Shown here piece after piece: positions 8,758 to 17,158 of a stretch of 64,000 bases of DNA. Both the position numbers and the translations under genes were made by a program. Origin of the DNA: UBA4971 sp900019985 (lineage in GTDB: Bacteria > Bacillota > SHA-98 > UBA4971); assembly GCA_050949175.1 (NCBI GenBank), contig JBMNFG010000009.1, forward strand, positions 372,001-436,000. The letters are read 5' to 3'. The notes under the pieces were generated by a model. The model searched no databases. It worked only from the letters and a program-made list of their open reading frames with translations, and was not told where the DNA came from. Within the stretch, counting starts at the first letter, position 1; each line of letters starts with the position of its first letter.

Positions 8758-9005
8758 GACTCATAGAGACCTCCTCCACAAACACTTCAGTGCGTAATAC
8801 TAGGTCTGAAGTATCATTGATGCTCGTTATTCGGACCACACTGGCAGAACGACAATACCACTGGAATAGACAGAGTAATTTACCCGTCAGGGATAGTTTC
8901 AACCTGCTACAGTAATTGTCCTTCCAGTTTATGATACTAACGGAACAGAAAGGGCATAGCCGGTGGACCGGATATAAAGAGCTTCAGTATGTTGTGTGCA
9001 AAGCA

Positions 9006-9045
9006 CTAAACCCCTAATCTCCATTTTCGAAGCTTAGGGGTTTAG
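9006..9045 (-). terminator. Perfect 12-bp inverted repeat after the HEAT-protein gene
   Basis: CTAAACCCCTAA (9006-9017) and TTAGGGGTTTAG (9034-9045) form a perfect stem with a 16-base loop, 19 bp beyond the stop codon of the 1721-residue gene. Position suggests transcription termination or a 3' barrier on the minus strand, but no long U-run follows on either side. Read-through to the zinc-ribbon gene is therefore possible. The remaining sequence to 8758 shows no convincing gene. Confidence 0.5.
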
Positions 9046-9064
9046 TATATCGTCGAGGGGAAGT

Positions 9065-12000
9065 CTACTGATAGAATTTGCCCAATGTCTCGAAATGACC
9101 GGCTAATTGCTCCATGACCTGATGGGTTTTGTGGCCGGTCATTGTCTCCAGCTCTCGTTGCATTTGCCAAATCTTATAGGGATTGGTCTCTTGCCGTCCG
9201 ATGGTATTTACCTTTTCGTAGACCTTCTTCCAATAGACATTCGTCTCTTGGAGTTTGGTAACATTGACTCGATTCCCTCGCAAAGCTTCTTGCTTGATCC
9301 TATACTCCATGTAAGGCAAGACTTTGGTCCGCATCTCTTTTTCAATATCTCGACAGACAGCTTGAGTTCTGCCTATCTCTGATGTACCGGATTGCAGGCT
9401 GTGTTGCACCTTGGTCCTGAAGACATCGCCTGCCTGTTGGATATGGCCGGACTTAATGGCACCGAAGTCAATGTTCTTGCTAAGTAGGGCCGTATCAGCA
9501 AAAGCTTCGCGATGTGCTCCGGTGGTAATGAGAATATCAGATTGTACGGCACTATAACCTGTGTTTTGCATGTACGCCCGGTTCCAGGCTTTTTGAGCAT
9601 CATCCATGAATACGAAGCGGCTTACCTGTTCTCCGTTCTTTGAAATAATCACCCTTGAAGTCTCATCCAAAGCTAAGTCCAGATCCATACCTACGCTGCC
9701 GACATTGGAGGCATTACGCATAGTGCAAAAGCGCAAGTTAGTGGTGTCGTAGCCCATAGTCTTCAATTGACCGTAGAAGTCAGGCATAGTGTTACTATAG
9801 ATGTCATTTAGGCGATTGTTGAACAAGGCCTGAACATGAGGAGGTGATTGGTGTTTAAGCAGCCATTTGGCATGGTACGATGAATTAATCGACGAAACCA
9901 GTTGTGTCAGTTCATTGCTGACCTGTTGCGCTTTGGCGCTGGGAACTCCTGAAGCCGTAAGTGTGGAAAGCTCCCATTGCTTATCCTGCCAGTGCTTGAC
10001 TAGGTTTTTGGCATTGTCGATATCTTCTCGATATTTGGCAGCATCGAATTGCTGGTGCACGGAAGGTTTCGGTTTGTCAAATGTCGCGCTAATGGCCCTA
10101 CCGGCCAAATGTGTTCCGTAGTCTATGACTTTATCCATAACATAAGCTTGACCTGCTCTCCAGGCAGCTTCACTCAATCCTTTACCCAGACCTTCTTTAG
10201 AGCCTGCCTCAAACCCTTCGTAAGCTTCAATTGCAAGCCCACCCACTTGGTGCGACCAAGCTATAGTCTGTTTTACTGCTTCTTTGGGGCCGCCTTCAAA
10301 ATAGCCTGTTGTTCCCCCGTAAAGCAGTTTGGTGGCTGTAGGCGCCATGGCCACAGCTTTTGCGGATCCACCCAGAGCTGTGACTGCGGAGCTTGCTCCA
10401 CCGGTGATGAGCATCCCTGCCCCCATTTTGATGCTTTGCGCCCAGAAGATATTCTCGTCCTGAATGGCAGCTATCTCTGAATTATGGGCAGCTTCTCCTT
10501 CCCAGTGGGCCTGTACTCGGTCAGAGACGATGCGTGCTACATCCCGCATTTGCTTAAGATCCCCTACATTTAGGTTCCGGTCAACGAATCGGGTCAAAGT
10601 CTCTCTGAGATCCGACGGCGCCAAAGCTAATTGCCTGGGAATTGCATTCAGTATACGTGTCCTCTCAGCGAATTCATCTGCCAATTCCCGACTTTGCTCA
10701 GCCATACGTAAGCTGACGTAGCTGTCATATGTTGTAGGGGTTCTCGTCCACTCCCCGGTTTCAGCAAAGGTAATCTCATCGAGTGCACCTTGGTGATTGG
10801 CCTCGGTGACCATCAGTTGCCAGGTGAGGCTTTCTACTGCCTGCGGATCTGTGGCAGTCTGCAGACTCTTACGCAGGTGCTGCATTTGTTCCTTGAAATA
10901 CTCGGCTTGTTCTCTTTGGAAAGCCACCGCACTAAGGCGTTGGTGAGCTGCCTCATATTGTTCGGCGAATTCCTCTTCTGCCATGGCAATCTGAGCCTTC
11001 TGTTTTTCTTTTTCGTCCTCAGCCGATTGTACCAATGCTTGCACTTGCTCCGAGTCCAATTCCTGCAACTCATAAGTGTGGTTGAAGACCCCCATAGCAC
11101 CGGGCACCTGAACTTTGACGACAATATTCACAGCGTCCAAGCCGGTTTCCTCCCGCTCATACCGCCACACGTAATGGTTAAGATTAATTTCTTCGTCCGC
11201 TGATATTGGTTTAGTGGAACTAGCAGCCCAAACACGCCAGTTAGGCTCCCCTCCGTCAGAAATGGCCAACCCGGTTTCAGTCATTAACCATTCGTGATCA
11301 GGCTTATCCGTACTAAAGTTGGCCTTCACTTTCATGGGGAACCGAAACCCGGTGTCCTCAGGAAGTAAGCGAGGCAAAGGAGTCCAGCTTACAGAGCCAC
11401 TGCTTTCAAACCCATTGAAATCTCCTCCAATACCCATTTCAGAACCGGAGGCTGCACCTTCCACAATACTGCTTGGGCTCTCCATTTTTCCCGGAGGTGC
11501 GGAGGAAAGAGTAAGGGTTCCTATACCGGAGATCGTGGACACAGTATCAGATTCTAAAGAAACCAGGACCCAGTAAGACCCTCCTTGCCAACTCTCCCGT
11601 GCCAGTTGATCCAGATCCTCCGTATTCGTTACGGTTAAGGCGTTTTGCAGACGTCGACGCGCCCGTGCCTGTAATTCCTCGGGATCAGGTAAGGGTCCTA
11701 ACTCATCTATTTCCTTGGCCACGATTGCCATTTCCCTTTGCAGCATGTGAATCAAGGTCATGTTGTGCTCTGCGGTGTATAGAGCAGCCTCTAATTCAGC
11801 CTCGGCTCCAAAGTCTTGTGCGGTTGAAGCGTCAATTATAGCGCCTTCATAGCCATAGGCTGCTTCTACGAAAGCAGCACGCAAAGCAGAGAACTTCATA
11901 AGTAGAGGATTGAGTTGCTTCAGATAGTCCACCATGTCTTGACTTGGATATCGGAAGAAAGGTTCCCACTTCTTTTCAAAAAGGTTAGTTTCTTCAGGAC

Positions 12001-14230
12001 TCATTTCCCCTAGAATGCTGCGCATCAGCTCCATGGTGGCTAGCACAGCCATTTCCCAGTCAAGCTCGCACAGTTCGTTGATATCCTTATAATCCGGCAA
12101 TTGAACCAGAGGCAAATCCATATTGGCCAAAGTGATTATCCGGTTCATGCCCTCCTCGGCTACAGAGCGTATCCGCTCATCAGGATCCTCTTCAATCAAC
12201 TTCTCCATGTAGGGTAGAGCAGGTGTCGCCCGAATACCCATTTCACCTAAGGTGGCTATCGCCACAAATCGCATCTTAGGCTCTTGCGCGTGGAGCATCT
12301 CACATAAAGGCTCAATGACAGATTCACCCTTTTGAGACAATCCGGCCACCGCTGTTTCAAAAATCCAGGAGCTACCTGAATTCAAGGCTTCCAGCAAGAC
12401 TTCAGTGGAAGCCTCAGAAGAAAACTTACTGATAGCATAGAGAGCCGCTACCTTAACAGCAGTCTTACTACCTGAATGATAAGCATGGCAAAGCAGATCG
12501 AAGCTTCGGTCATTGCCAATACCTCCTAAGGCGGTCACAACAGCCTCCTGCAAATCAGGGTCGGAGTCTTTGTATATACTCATCAAAAGTGTAGTGGCAG
12601 CATCAGCCTGAGGGCCAATTTCGCCCAAGGTTGAAATTGCATATTCTTTTCCAGGTAGATCGTGCTCTACTATATTTATGAGTGTTGGTACAGCTTTCGG
12701 CCCATAGACTCCAATAGCTCTTGCTAAGCGGCTTGCAACCCGTTCGTTAGCCTGATAGGTCTTTAGCGCAGAGAGTAAGTCATCCAGCAACTCATCGGGA
12801 GGGTTTATCATCAGAGCCATACCGAGTGCTGCTGCAACTACAACCTCTTCGTCATCATCCATAAGGGCTGCTGCAATAGTATAGGCAATATCATGGTCAG
12901 TTGGATCTATCTTAGAGAGAGCCCTAATTGCCTCTCTGCGGACTTGTGCGTCGCGGTCCAGGCTAGCCCTCTTCAAGTACTCCACAGCTGCTAAGCCCCG
13001 GAACTTCATCTGACCGAGTGTGTAGATAGACTGTGTTCGAATAGAAAGTTTACCGGTCTTAGAAGCATCGATTAAGGCAGGTACTGCCTCTTCCCCACAG
13101 CGGGTCAATATAATCTCAGCATCTCTGCCACCGGAGTTCTGCGATAGGTCCAGACATGAAATAAGCTGTGGGTATGCCCAAGGTTCAGGATTACTGTCTA
13201 TAGCAACTAAGGCTGCCAGAGCTGGAGCTGCCAGGTCTTTATTGTCTAATAGGTGGACCAGTGCGGGTACAGCTGCTTGGGCAGACGACCCTAACTCGGC
13301 CAACAGCTGGATAATGGATTTGCTGTTGCTGTCAATAGTAGAGAGCTTTGCGGCTAAAGCCGGCACGGCAGGTGCAGCTCCTGAGCCCATAGTCTCCAAG
13401 GCCTCGATTATTTTATCAACAACACGGGAATCATCACTTTCAAGATAAGGGATGATCTCATAGATGGCTTTTGACCCTTGCGCTATCAGGCTCTCCAGGA
13501 CAACAGATTGGGCATTAGTGTTTTTGGCGTAATTACTGCTGACTTTTTCCACCTCAGTCGGATCAGCTAAGAAGTTGTCTTCGGCCTGAGCTCCGGTTGA
13601 AGCCGCAGTAGGCTGATCGGTACCGGTAGTCGTCGATATCCTGTCATTTGCAGTCATCGAATGTGACGCAGATCCTGCCGGTGTGGCCGGTGCTGCCGGT
13701 ACAGACTGTACTTCAGTATCCGGTTGAGCATCAGGCTTGGTGGTAATCTCTTTGATGGCAGAACCCAACTCCCCGATAACATCAGGCAATGAGATTACCT
13801 CTTCCACTACTTTCAACAAAGCGCCGAACCAAGAATTACCGCCGGCTTTCTTACTAGTTTGTGTGGAAGCTTCCACCCTAATCTCTTTTGCTGTAGAGGT
13901 CTCTACCTTTGAAGCTGCGAATTCATCAAAAGACTCGGGAAGTGCCTCTAAACCTGCTAGAATCTCCTTTAGATCCACCAAGAAAGCTGGATGGGCGCCT
14001 TTCGATTTCTCCGCCTTCTGGATAATCAAGGCTAACATATTCACGGTATCATCCAGTTCATCGACAAGAGGGTTTCTCGAAGCAAATGAATAATCATTAC
14101 TGGTCAAGGCGATTAGCAATACTGCTATCACCGTCAAAGCAACAACGCGGCTATACCTGTTTCGCACTATGAGCAACGTCAGTCTGCTCCTTTCTGCTAT
14201 AGATGCCTCTTTCCGGCTGTCATTTGGCAC
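9065..14230 (-). CDS. Giant secreted/anchored HEAT-repeat protein (1721 aa)
   Basis: Start at ATG 14230. The N-terminus is basic with one hydrophobic helix at about residues 31-48 (VVALTVIAVLLIALT), a signal peptide or anchor. A short helical module follows (about 52-100, with HPAFLVDLKEILAGLEAL), then a low-complexity Thr/Ala/Pro linker to about 230. About a dozen HEAT/PBS-lyase-like repeats come next (about 240-700; e.g. ALETMGSGAAPAVPAL, ALSTLGEIGPQADAAT). There is a beta-rich segment (about 880-1060), a long coiled coil (about 1060-1160), a glycine/alanine-rich hydrophobic stretch (about 1275-1370) and a mixed C-terminal domain with NVGSVGMDLDLALDE near 1505. The plan of anchor, binding scaffold, hydrophobic translocation-like part and distinct C-terminal domain recalls large surface or polymorphic-toxin proteins. 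This is analogy only: no catalytic motif was proven, and no immunity gene could be identified. Confidence 0.75.
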   Translation of the reverse strand: MPNDSRKEASIAERSRLTLLIVRNRYSRVVALTVIAVLLIALTSNDYSFASRNPLVDELDDTVNMLALIIQKAEKSKGAHPAFLVDLKEILAGLEALPESFDEFAASKVETSTAKEIRVEASTQTSKKAGGNSWFGALLKVVEEVISLPDVIGELGSAIKEITTKPDAQPDTEVQSVPAAPATPAGSASHSMTANDRISTTTGTDQPTAASTGAQAEDNFLADPTEVEKVSSNYAKNTNAQSVVLESLIAQGSKAIYEIIPYLESDDSRVVDKIIEALETMGSGAAPAVPALAAKLSTIDSNSKSIIQLLAELGSSAQAAVPALVHLLDNKDLAAPALAALVAIDSNPEPWAYPQLISCLDLSQNSGGRDAEIILTRCGEEAVPALIDASKTGKLSIRTQSIYTLGQMKFRGLAAVEYLKRASLDRDAQVRREAIRALSKIDPTDHDIAYTIAAALMDDDEEVVVAAALGMALMINPPDELLDDLLSALKTYQANERVASRLARAIGVYGPKAVPTLINIVEHDLPGKEYAISTLGEIGPQADAATTLLMSIYKDSDPDLQEAVVTALGGIGNDRSFDLLCHAYHSGSKTAVKVAALYAISKFSSEASTEVLLEALNSGSSWIFETAVAGLSQKGESVIEPLCEMLHAQEPKMRFVAIATLGEMGIRATPALPYMEKLIEEDPDERIRSVAEEGMNRIITLANMDLPLVQLPDYKDINELCELDWEMAVLATMELMRSILGEMSPEETNLFEKKWEPFFRYPSQDMVDYLKQLNPLLMKFSALRAAFVEAAYGYEGAIIDASTAQDFGAEAELEAALYTAEHNMTLIHMLQREMAIVAKEIDELGPLPDPEELQARARRRLQNALTVTNTEDLDQLARESWQGGSYWVLVSLESDTVSTISGIGTLTLSSAPPGKMESPSSIVEGAASGSEMGIGGDFNGFESSGSVSWTPLPRLLPEDTGFRFPMKVKANFSTDKPDHEWLMTETGLAISDGGEPNWRVWAASSTKPISADEEINLNHYVWRYEREETGLDAVNIVVKVQVPGAMGVFNHTYELQELDSEQVQALVQSAEDEKEKQKAQIAMAEEEFAEQYEAAHQRLSAVAFQREQAEYFKEQMQHLRKSLQTATDPQAVESLTWQLMVTEANHQGALDEITFAETGEWTRTPTTYDSYVSLRMAEQSRELADEFAERTRILNAIPRQLALAPSDLRETLTRFVDRNLNVGDLKQMRDVARIVSDRVQAHWEGEAAHNSEIAAIQDENIFWAQSIKMGAGMLITGGASSAVTALGGSAKAVAMAPTATKLLYGGTTGYFEGGPKEAVKQTIAWSHQVGGLAIEAYEGFEAGSKEGLGKGLSEAAWRAGQAYVMDKVIDYGTHLAGRAISATFDKPKPSVHQQFDAAKYREDIDNAKNLVKHWQDKQWELSTLTASGVPSAKAQQVSNELTQLVSSINSSYHAKWLLKHQSPPHVQALFNNRLNDIYSNTMPDFYGQLKTMGYDTTNLRFCTMRNASNVGSVGMDLDLALDETSRVIISKNGEQVSRFVFMDDAQKAWNRAYMQNTGYSAVQSDILITTGAHREAFADTALLSKNIDFGAIKSGHIQQAGDVFRTKVQHSLQSGTSEIGRTQAVCRDIEKEMRTKVLPYMEYRIKQEALRGNRVNVTKLQETNVYWKKVYEKVNTIGRQETNPYKIWQMQRELETMTGHKTHQVMEQLAGHFETLGKFYQ

Positions 14231-14276
14231 CTAACATTCCCTATAAAAAACAGTGGGACTAAAGTGACGTTTTGAC

Positions 14277-15026
14277 TCAATAGTCACCCCACTCGCTGGT
14301 CGAGGAGCCTAGTTCTCCATGGAGCTTATTGCTTATAGACTGCAATTCCCTGAGAGTGCTTTCCAGATCTTTTAGGAAAGTCGGGTTAGCTGAGTTCCTT
14401 TCAGTAGCTTGCTTAATCGCTCCTTCCAGTCTAGTTAAGAGGGCGTCGAGCTCAGTCAAGGGACTATCAAAGGAAGGCGCTGTCTGAGTAGGCCTGGTAC
14501 CTTGGGAAAGCCTTGTACCCGTGATGCCCACTGCATCGATTTCGTTCCAACCCTCCACTTTGCTGCAATCAAGATACAGGCGCACTCGATTCACCGGGGT
14601 TTTCACTTTCGTATTGCGTATACGAAAGATCCGGGATTCCTTAGGAGCAACCCATGTATCACCTCTCCACACTTCATAGGAGAAGCCTGCTTCGTCCACC
14701 AGCTCTACCCTGGTGATGGCACTCGGGTTACACGTTTCATATATCTCAATTTCTTCTACAATAACAGCTTCGGCATACCTTAACTCTGCCCTGACACCAT
14801 CCAGGTCCCAATAAGCCGGTGCCCAGGCTGTTTCGATATCACCGTAGTCGGGGTACGTATCAGGGGCCCCCACCATTTGTGCTGCCGAAAATCGGGTGCT
14901 TGTGTACTCACTGGTAGCAGTCGCATCTACCGCCCACTGTTTGAAACTCTGTGCTTGAACATTATTCACACACAGAACTCCCACAAAAACCAATAAGAGT
15001 GTAACTGCAGCTTGTCTTTTCAACAT
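14277..15026 (-). CDS. Secreted protein with galactose-binding-like beta domain
   Basis: 249 residues from ATG 15026, with CGGAGGTATC upstream. A clear signal peptide (LLLVFVGVLCVNNVQA) is followed at about 25-170 by a domain with the pattern FSAAQMVGAPDTYPDYGD...AWAP and VEEIEIYETCNPSAITRVELVD. This pattern is seen in bacterial discoidin/galactose-binding-like surface domains (recognition from memory). The C-terminal part (about 185-240) is a helical module (NPTFLKDLESTLRELQSI) that resembles the N-terminal module of the giant protein encoded 46 bp downstream. Spacing and strand suggest co-transcription. The two proteins are likely partners at the cell surface; ligand and role are unknown. 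Confidence 0.72.
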   Translation of the reverse strand: MLKRQAAVTLLLVFVGVLCVNNVQAQSFKQWAVDATATSEYTSTRFSAAQMVGAPDTYPDYGDIETAWAPAYWDLDGVRAELRYAEAVIVEEIEIYETCNPSAITRVELVDEAGFSYEVWRGDTWVAPKESRIFRIRNTKVKTPVNRVRLYLDCSKVEGWNEIDAVGITGTRLSQGTRPTQTAPSFDSPLTELDALLTRLEGAIKQATERNSANPTFLKDLESTLRELQSISNKLHGELGSSTSEWGDY

Positions 15027-15138
15027 GAGCGATACCTCCGTTTCTAAATATCCTTATGCATCGTATAAGTCCCTACAAAGAGCGCCTTTGTGATCCTAGG
15101 CTATCACCGGGAAGCTCTAATGACCACAATACCCATGG

Positions 15139-15166
15139 ATTTGTCAAGGAATTGCCATTGACAAAT
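15139..15166. promoter_or_regulatory. Palindromic operator candidate over the -35 box
   Basis: ATTTGTCAA (15139-15147) and TTGACAAAT (15158-15166) form a perfect 9-bp inverted repeat with a 10-bp spacer. The right arm contains the -35 element of the HTH-regulator promoter. It sits between two divergent genes, which suggests autoregulation and control of the secreted-protein genes by the HTH protein. Confidence 0.55.
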
Positions 15167-15187
15167 TATTGCCAGTTTTGATATGCT
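15158..15187 (+). promoter_or_regulatory. Sigma-A-type promoter for the HTH regulator
   Basis: TTGACA at 15158-15163 and TATGCT at 15182-15187 are separated by 18 bp, and the GTG start lies 30 bp beyond. The -35 box overlaps the palindrome described separately. Confidence 0.6.
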
Positions 15188-15216
15188 TTGTTTGTCTTAA
15201 GTGGGGGAGATAGAGA

Positions 15217-16668
15217 GTGCAAGCCTATAATTCACGTCTGGACTTTCTCATGGACGCCATGGGCATAACCGGTAGACAAATGGCGGCTGCCATTCATGTC
15301 GATCCTTCCTTGATAAGCAAGTGGAGAAACAATCATCGGCTACTGTCTTATCGTTCAATTCATTTACTCAAGATAGCTGAATACTTTATAGCCTACGATT
15401 GCTCGCCTCCATTAAGAGAGATTCTCAAGGCTTATGGATCTAAGGAGGATTGGGATAACCAAGAAGAACTCCTGAGTTGGTTATGCCGGTGGCTGACTGA
15501 TCCAAGACCGCTTCCCGTCACTGCATTGGGCCATTCGATTAACCACAGTCGTTACTCCCATGATGCTTCTTATACGGTCTATCTGGGCAATGACGGTAGA
15601 AGAGAAGCAGTGCTTCGATTTCTGGACTACATATTAACCCTCCCCCAGGGACAGCAATTATACTTGATGAGCCAGGAAGATATGGCATGGCTAATAGAAG
15701 ATAGAGATTTCTTGGCAGTATGGCAGGATCGACTCATTCAGTTACTAAAGAAGAAACACAAAATCAAGATCATCCACTGGGTAGATCGCAATGTTAACCG
15801 CCTGAATAGTATCATTCGTCACTGGCTTCCTCTCCATCTGACAGGTGGAATTGAATCATGGTTCTTTCCCAAGTATTCAAATTCCCCTTTTCAAGCAACC
15901 CTCTTCATCCTTGAGAACGATCTAGTCATCACCGGTATGTCGTCACCCAATCCTAAGGATCACCGCTATACAGCCGTGTTTCGTGATCCCGCAACCATAA
16001 AGCAGTGTCAATGGATGTTTTCTACCTACCTATGTGATTGCCACCCTCTGATAGAAGTCTGTCCGAAAACGAAAATGAAGCGCATGTTGGGAAAGACCAC
16101 CGGGACAATACATACTGGGGAAACCGCTTATCTGATTTGGGAACCGCTTTCATTTCTGACTATATCCAAGGACCTGCTCACCGGTATCCTGGCTAGAAAT
16201 AACTTAGAGGATCATCTGCTAAAGGAGTGTCAGGAATACCACCGGCAAGTAGCAGTTGACTTCTCCCGGACTTTCAGGCTTTTGTGCAATCTTGACAGTC
16301 TCCGGAAGGCATTACAAGCCTCTCAAGTCTTATGTGAAGAGCTGACAGACATAACCGGTCGGCCCGTTCTGGTGTCCAGAGAGGACATGATTCAGCACGT
16401 CCATGAGCTGATAGAAAGCCTACGAATCAATGAAGGGCTAAAAGTAGCCTTTTTCTCCACACTCGGGGGATCGCCCGTTAGTCTATGGCTTCGAGATTCG
16501 GATATGGTATTCGCTTGGTCAAAAGAACTGCCGTATGCCGCAGCAGTCTCAGAACCAACTGTTGTAGAAGCTTTCTATCGCTATTATGACGAGCTCTGGG
16601 AATCCGTTCCGAGGGTAAACAGAGATCCCGCCCGGGTAATCGCAGAGTTGCTGAAGCTGATAGGATAA
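15217..16668 (+). CDS. Large HTH (XRE-like) transcriptional regulator
   Basis: 483 residues from GTG 15217, with GGGGGAGA at 15203-15210. Residues about 3-55 form a helix-turn-helix resembling XRE/HTH_3 proteins: LDFLMDAMGITGRQMAAAIHV, then DPSLISKWRNNHRLLS as the recognition part. The remaining 430 residues show no family I can name. They contain several hydrophobic/aromatic stretches but no obvious membrane helix, so they may be a ligand-sensing region. It is divergent from the secreted-protein genes, with a palindrome in the intergenic region. Role as their regulator is inferred from position only. Confidence 0.7.
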   Translation: MQAYNSRLDFLMDAMGITGRQMAAAIHVDPSLISKWRNNHRLLSYRSIHLLKIAEYFIAYDCSPPLREILKAYGSKEDWDNQEELLSWLCRWLTDPRPLPVTALGHSINHSRYSHDASYTVYLGNDGRREAVLRFLDYILTLPQGQQLYLMSQEDMAWLIEDRDFLAVWQDRLIQLLKKKHKIKIIHWVDRNVNRLNSIIRHWLPLHLTGGIESWFFPKYSNSPFQATLFILENDLVITGMSSPNPKDHRYTAVFRDPATIKQCQWMFSTYLCDCHPLIEVCPKTKMKRMLGKTTGTIHTGETAYLIWEPLSFLTISKDLLTGILARNNLEDHLLKECQEYHRQVAVDFSRTFRLLCNLDSLRKALQASQVLCEELTDITGRPVLVSREDMIQHVHELIESLRINEGLKVAFFSTLGGSPVSLWLRDSDMVFAWSKELPYAAAVSEPTVVEAFYRYYDELWESVPRVNRDPARVIAELLKLIG

Positions 16669-16806
16669 TGTAATCAGGTTGATTCTCGCCCTTCTCCCTC
16701 CCATATAGCGCCGATCCAGCAAATCCAGGTCATAGCATCCACGACTTACCACAAAGTGAGCAGGAGTACAGCAATGAAGAAATTAGAGAGTCATTATCGA
16801 TCCGGA

Positions 16807-17036
16807 TTAGCTATCAAATATATGCTCCTTCATATATCTGGCTACCTCTTTACCCAATATAGCATGACTTTCCGGGTCTAAGTGTATGCCATCTATTTCA
16901 CTTGTCTTAAGAAATCTCGATGAATTCAACAAGTGGCATTGGCCGCTCAGCACCTTCGTAAATTCCTCAGGAAAACGTCTGCTTTTCTCCACTGCCTTTT
17001 CAAGCTCGGGAACTGAATAATCCGGTATTTTCTGGA
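16807..17036 (-). pseudogene. SGNH/GDSL hydrolase remnant, cut by IS21
   Basis: The minus-strand frame ends with SEIDGIHLDPESHAILGKEVARYMKE, the typical C-terminal block of SGNH/GDSL esterases with the catalytic Asp-x-x-His (D-G-I-H). The frame stays open upstream to the IS21 edge at about 17036 and then stops matching anything. The N-terminal catalytic part is missing here, and I could not find it on the far side of IS21 (19472 onward). This is a truncated, presumably dead gene. Confidence 0.65.
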
Positions 17037-17040
17037 TTCG

Positions 17041-17093
17041 CTAACATAAAAGTGATCCAGATCGAGGCGAAACGCTAACATAAAATTGATCCA
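17041..17093 (+). repeat. IS21 left-end terminal repeats L1 and L2
   Basis: Two 19-bp copies, 17041-17059 and 17075-17093, differ at one base (CTAACATAAAAGTGATCCA / CTAACATAAAATTGATCCA) and are offset by 34 bp. Multiple terminal repeats are characteristic of IS21 ends and are binding sites for the transposase. Confidence 0.75.
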
Positions 17094-17158
17094 CTTTGAC
17101 CAATGACTCCTGTTATATTGGAGTTGGCAAGAACTTCAAGTAACAGGAGGTTAAGGAG

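Noticed and set aside
8651..8902. Minus-strand frame of 83 codons before the zinc-ribbon gene
   Set aside because: It overlaps the start of the zinc-ribbon gene in another frame and has no ribosome site or recognisable content.
9107..14093. Several plus-strand open frames of 68-143 codons opposite the HEAT protein
   Set aside because: They mirror the codon pattern of the long minus-strand gene, lack ribosome sites and resemble no family.
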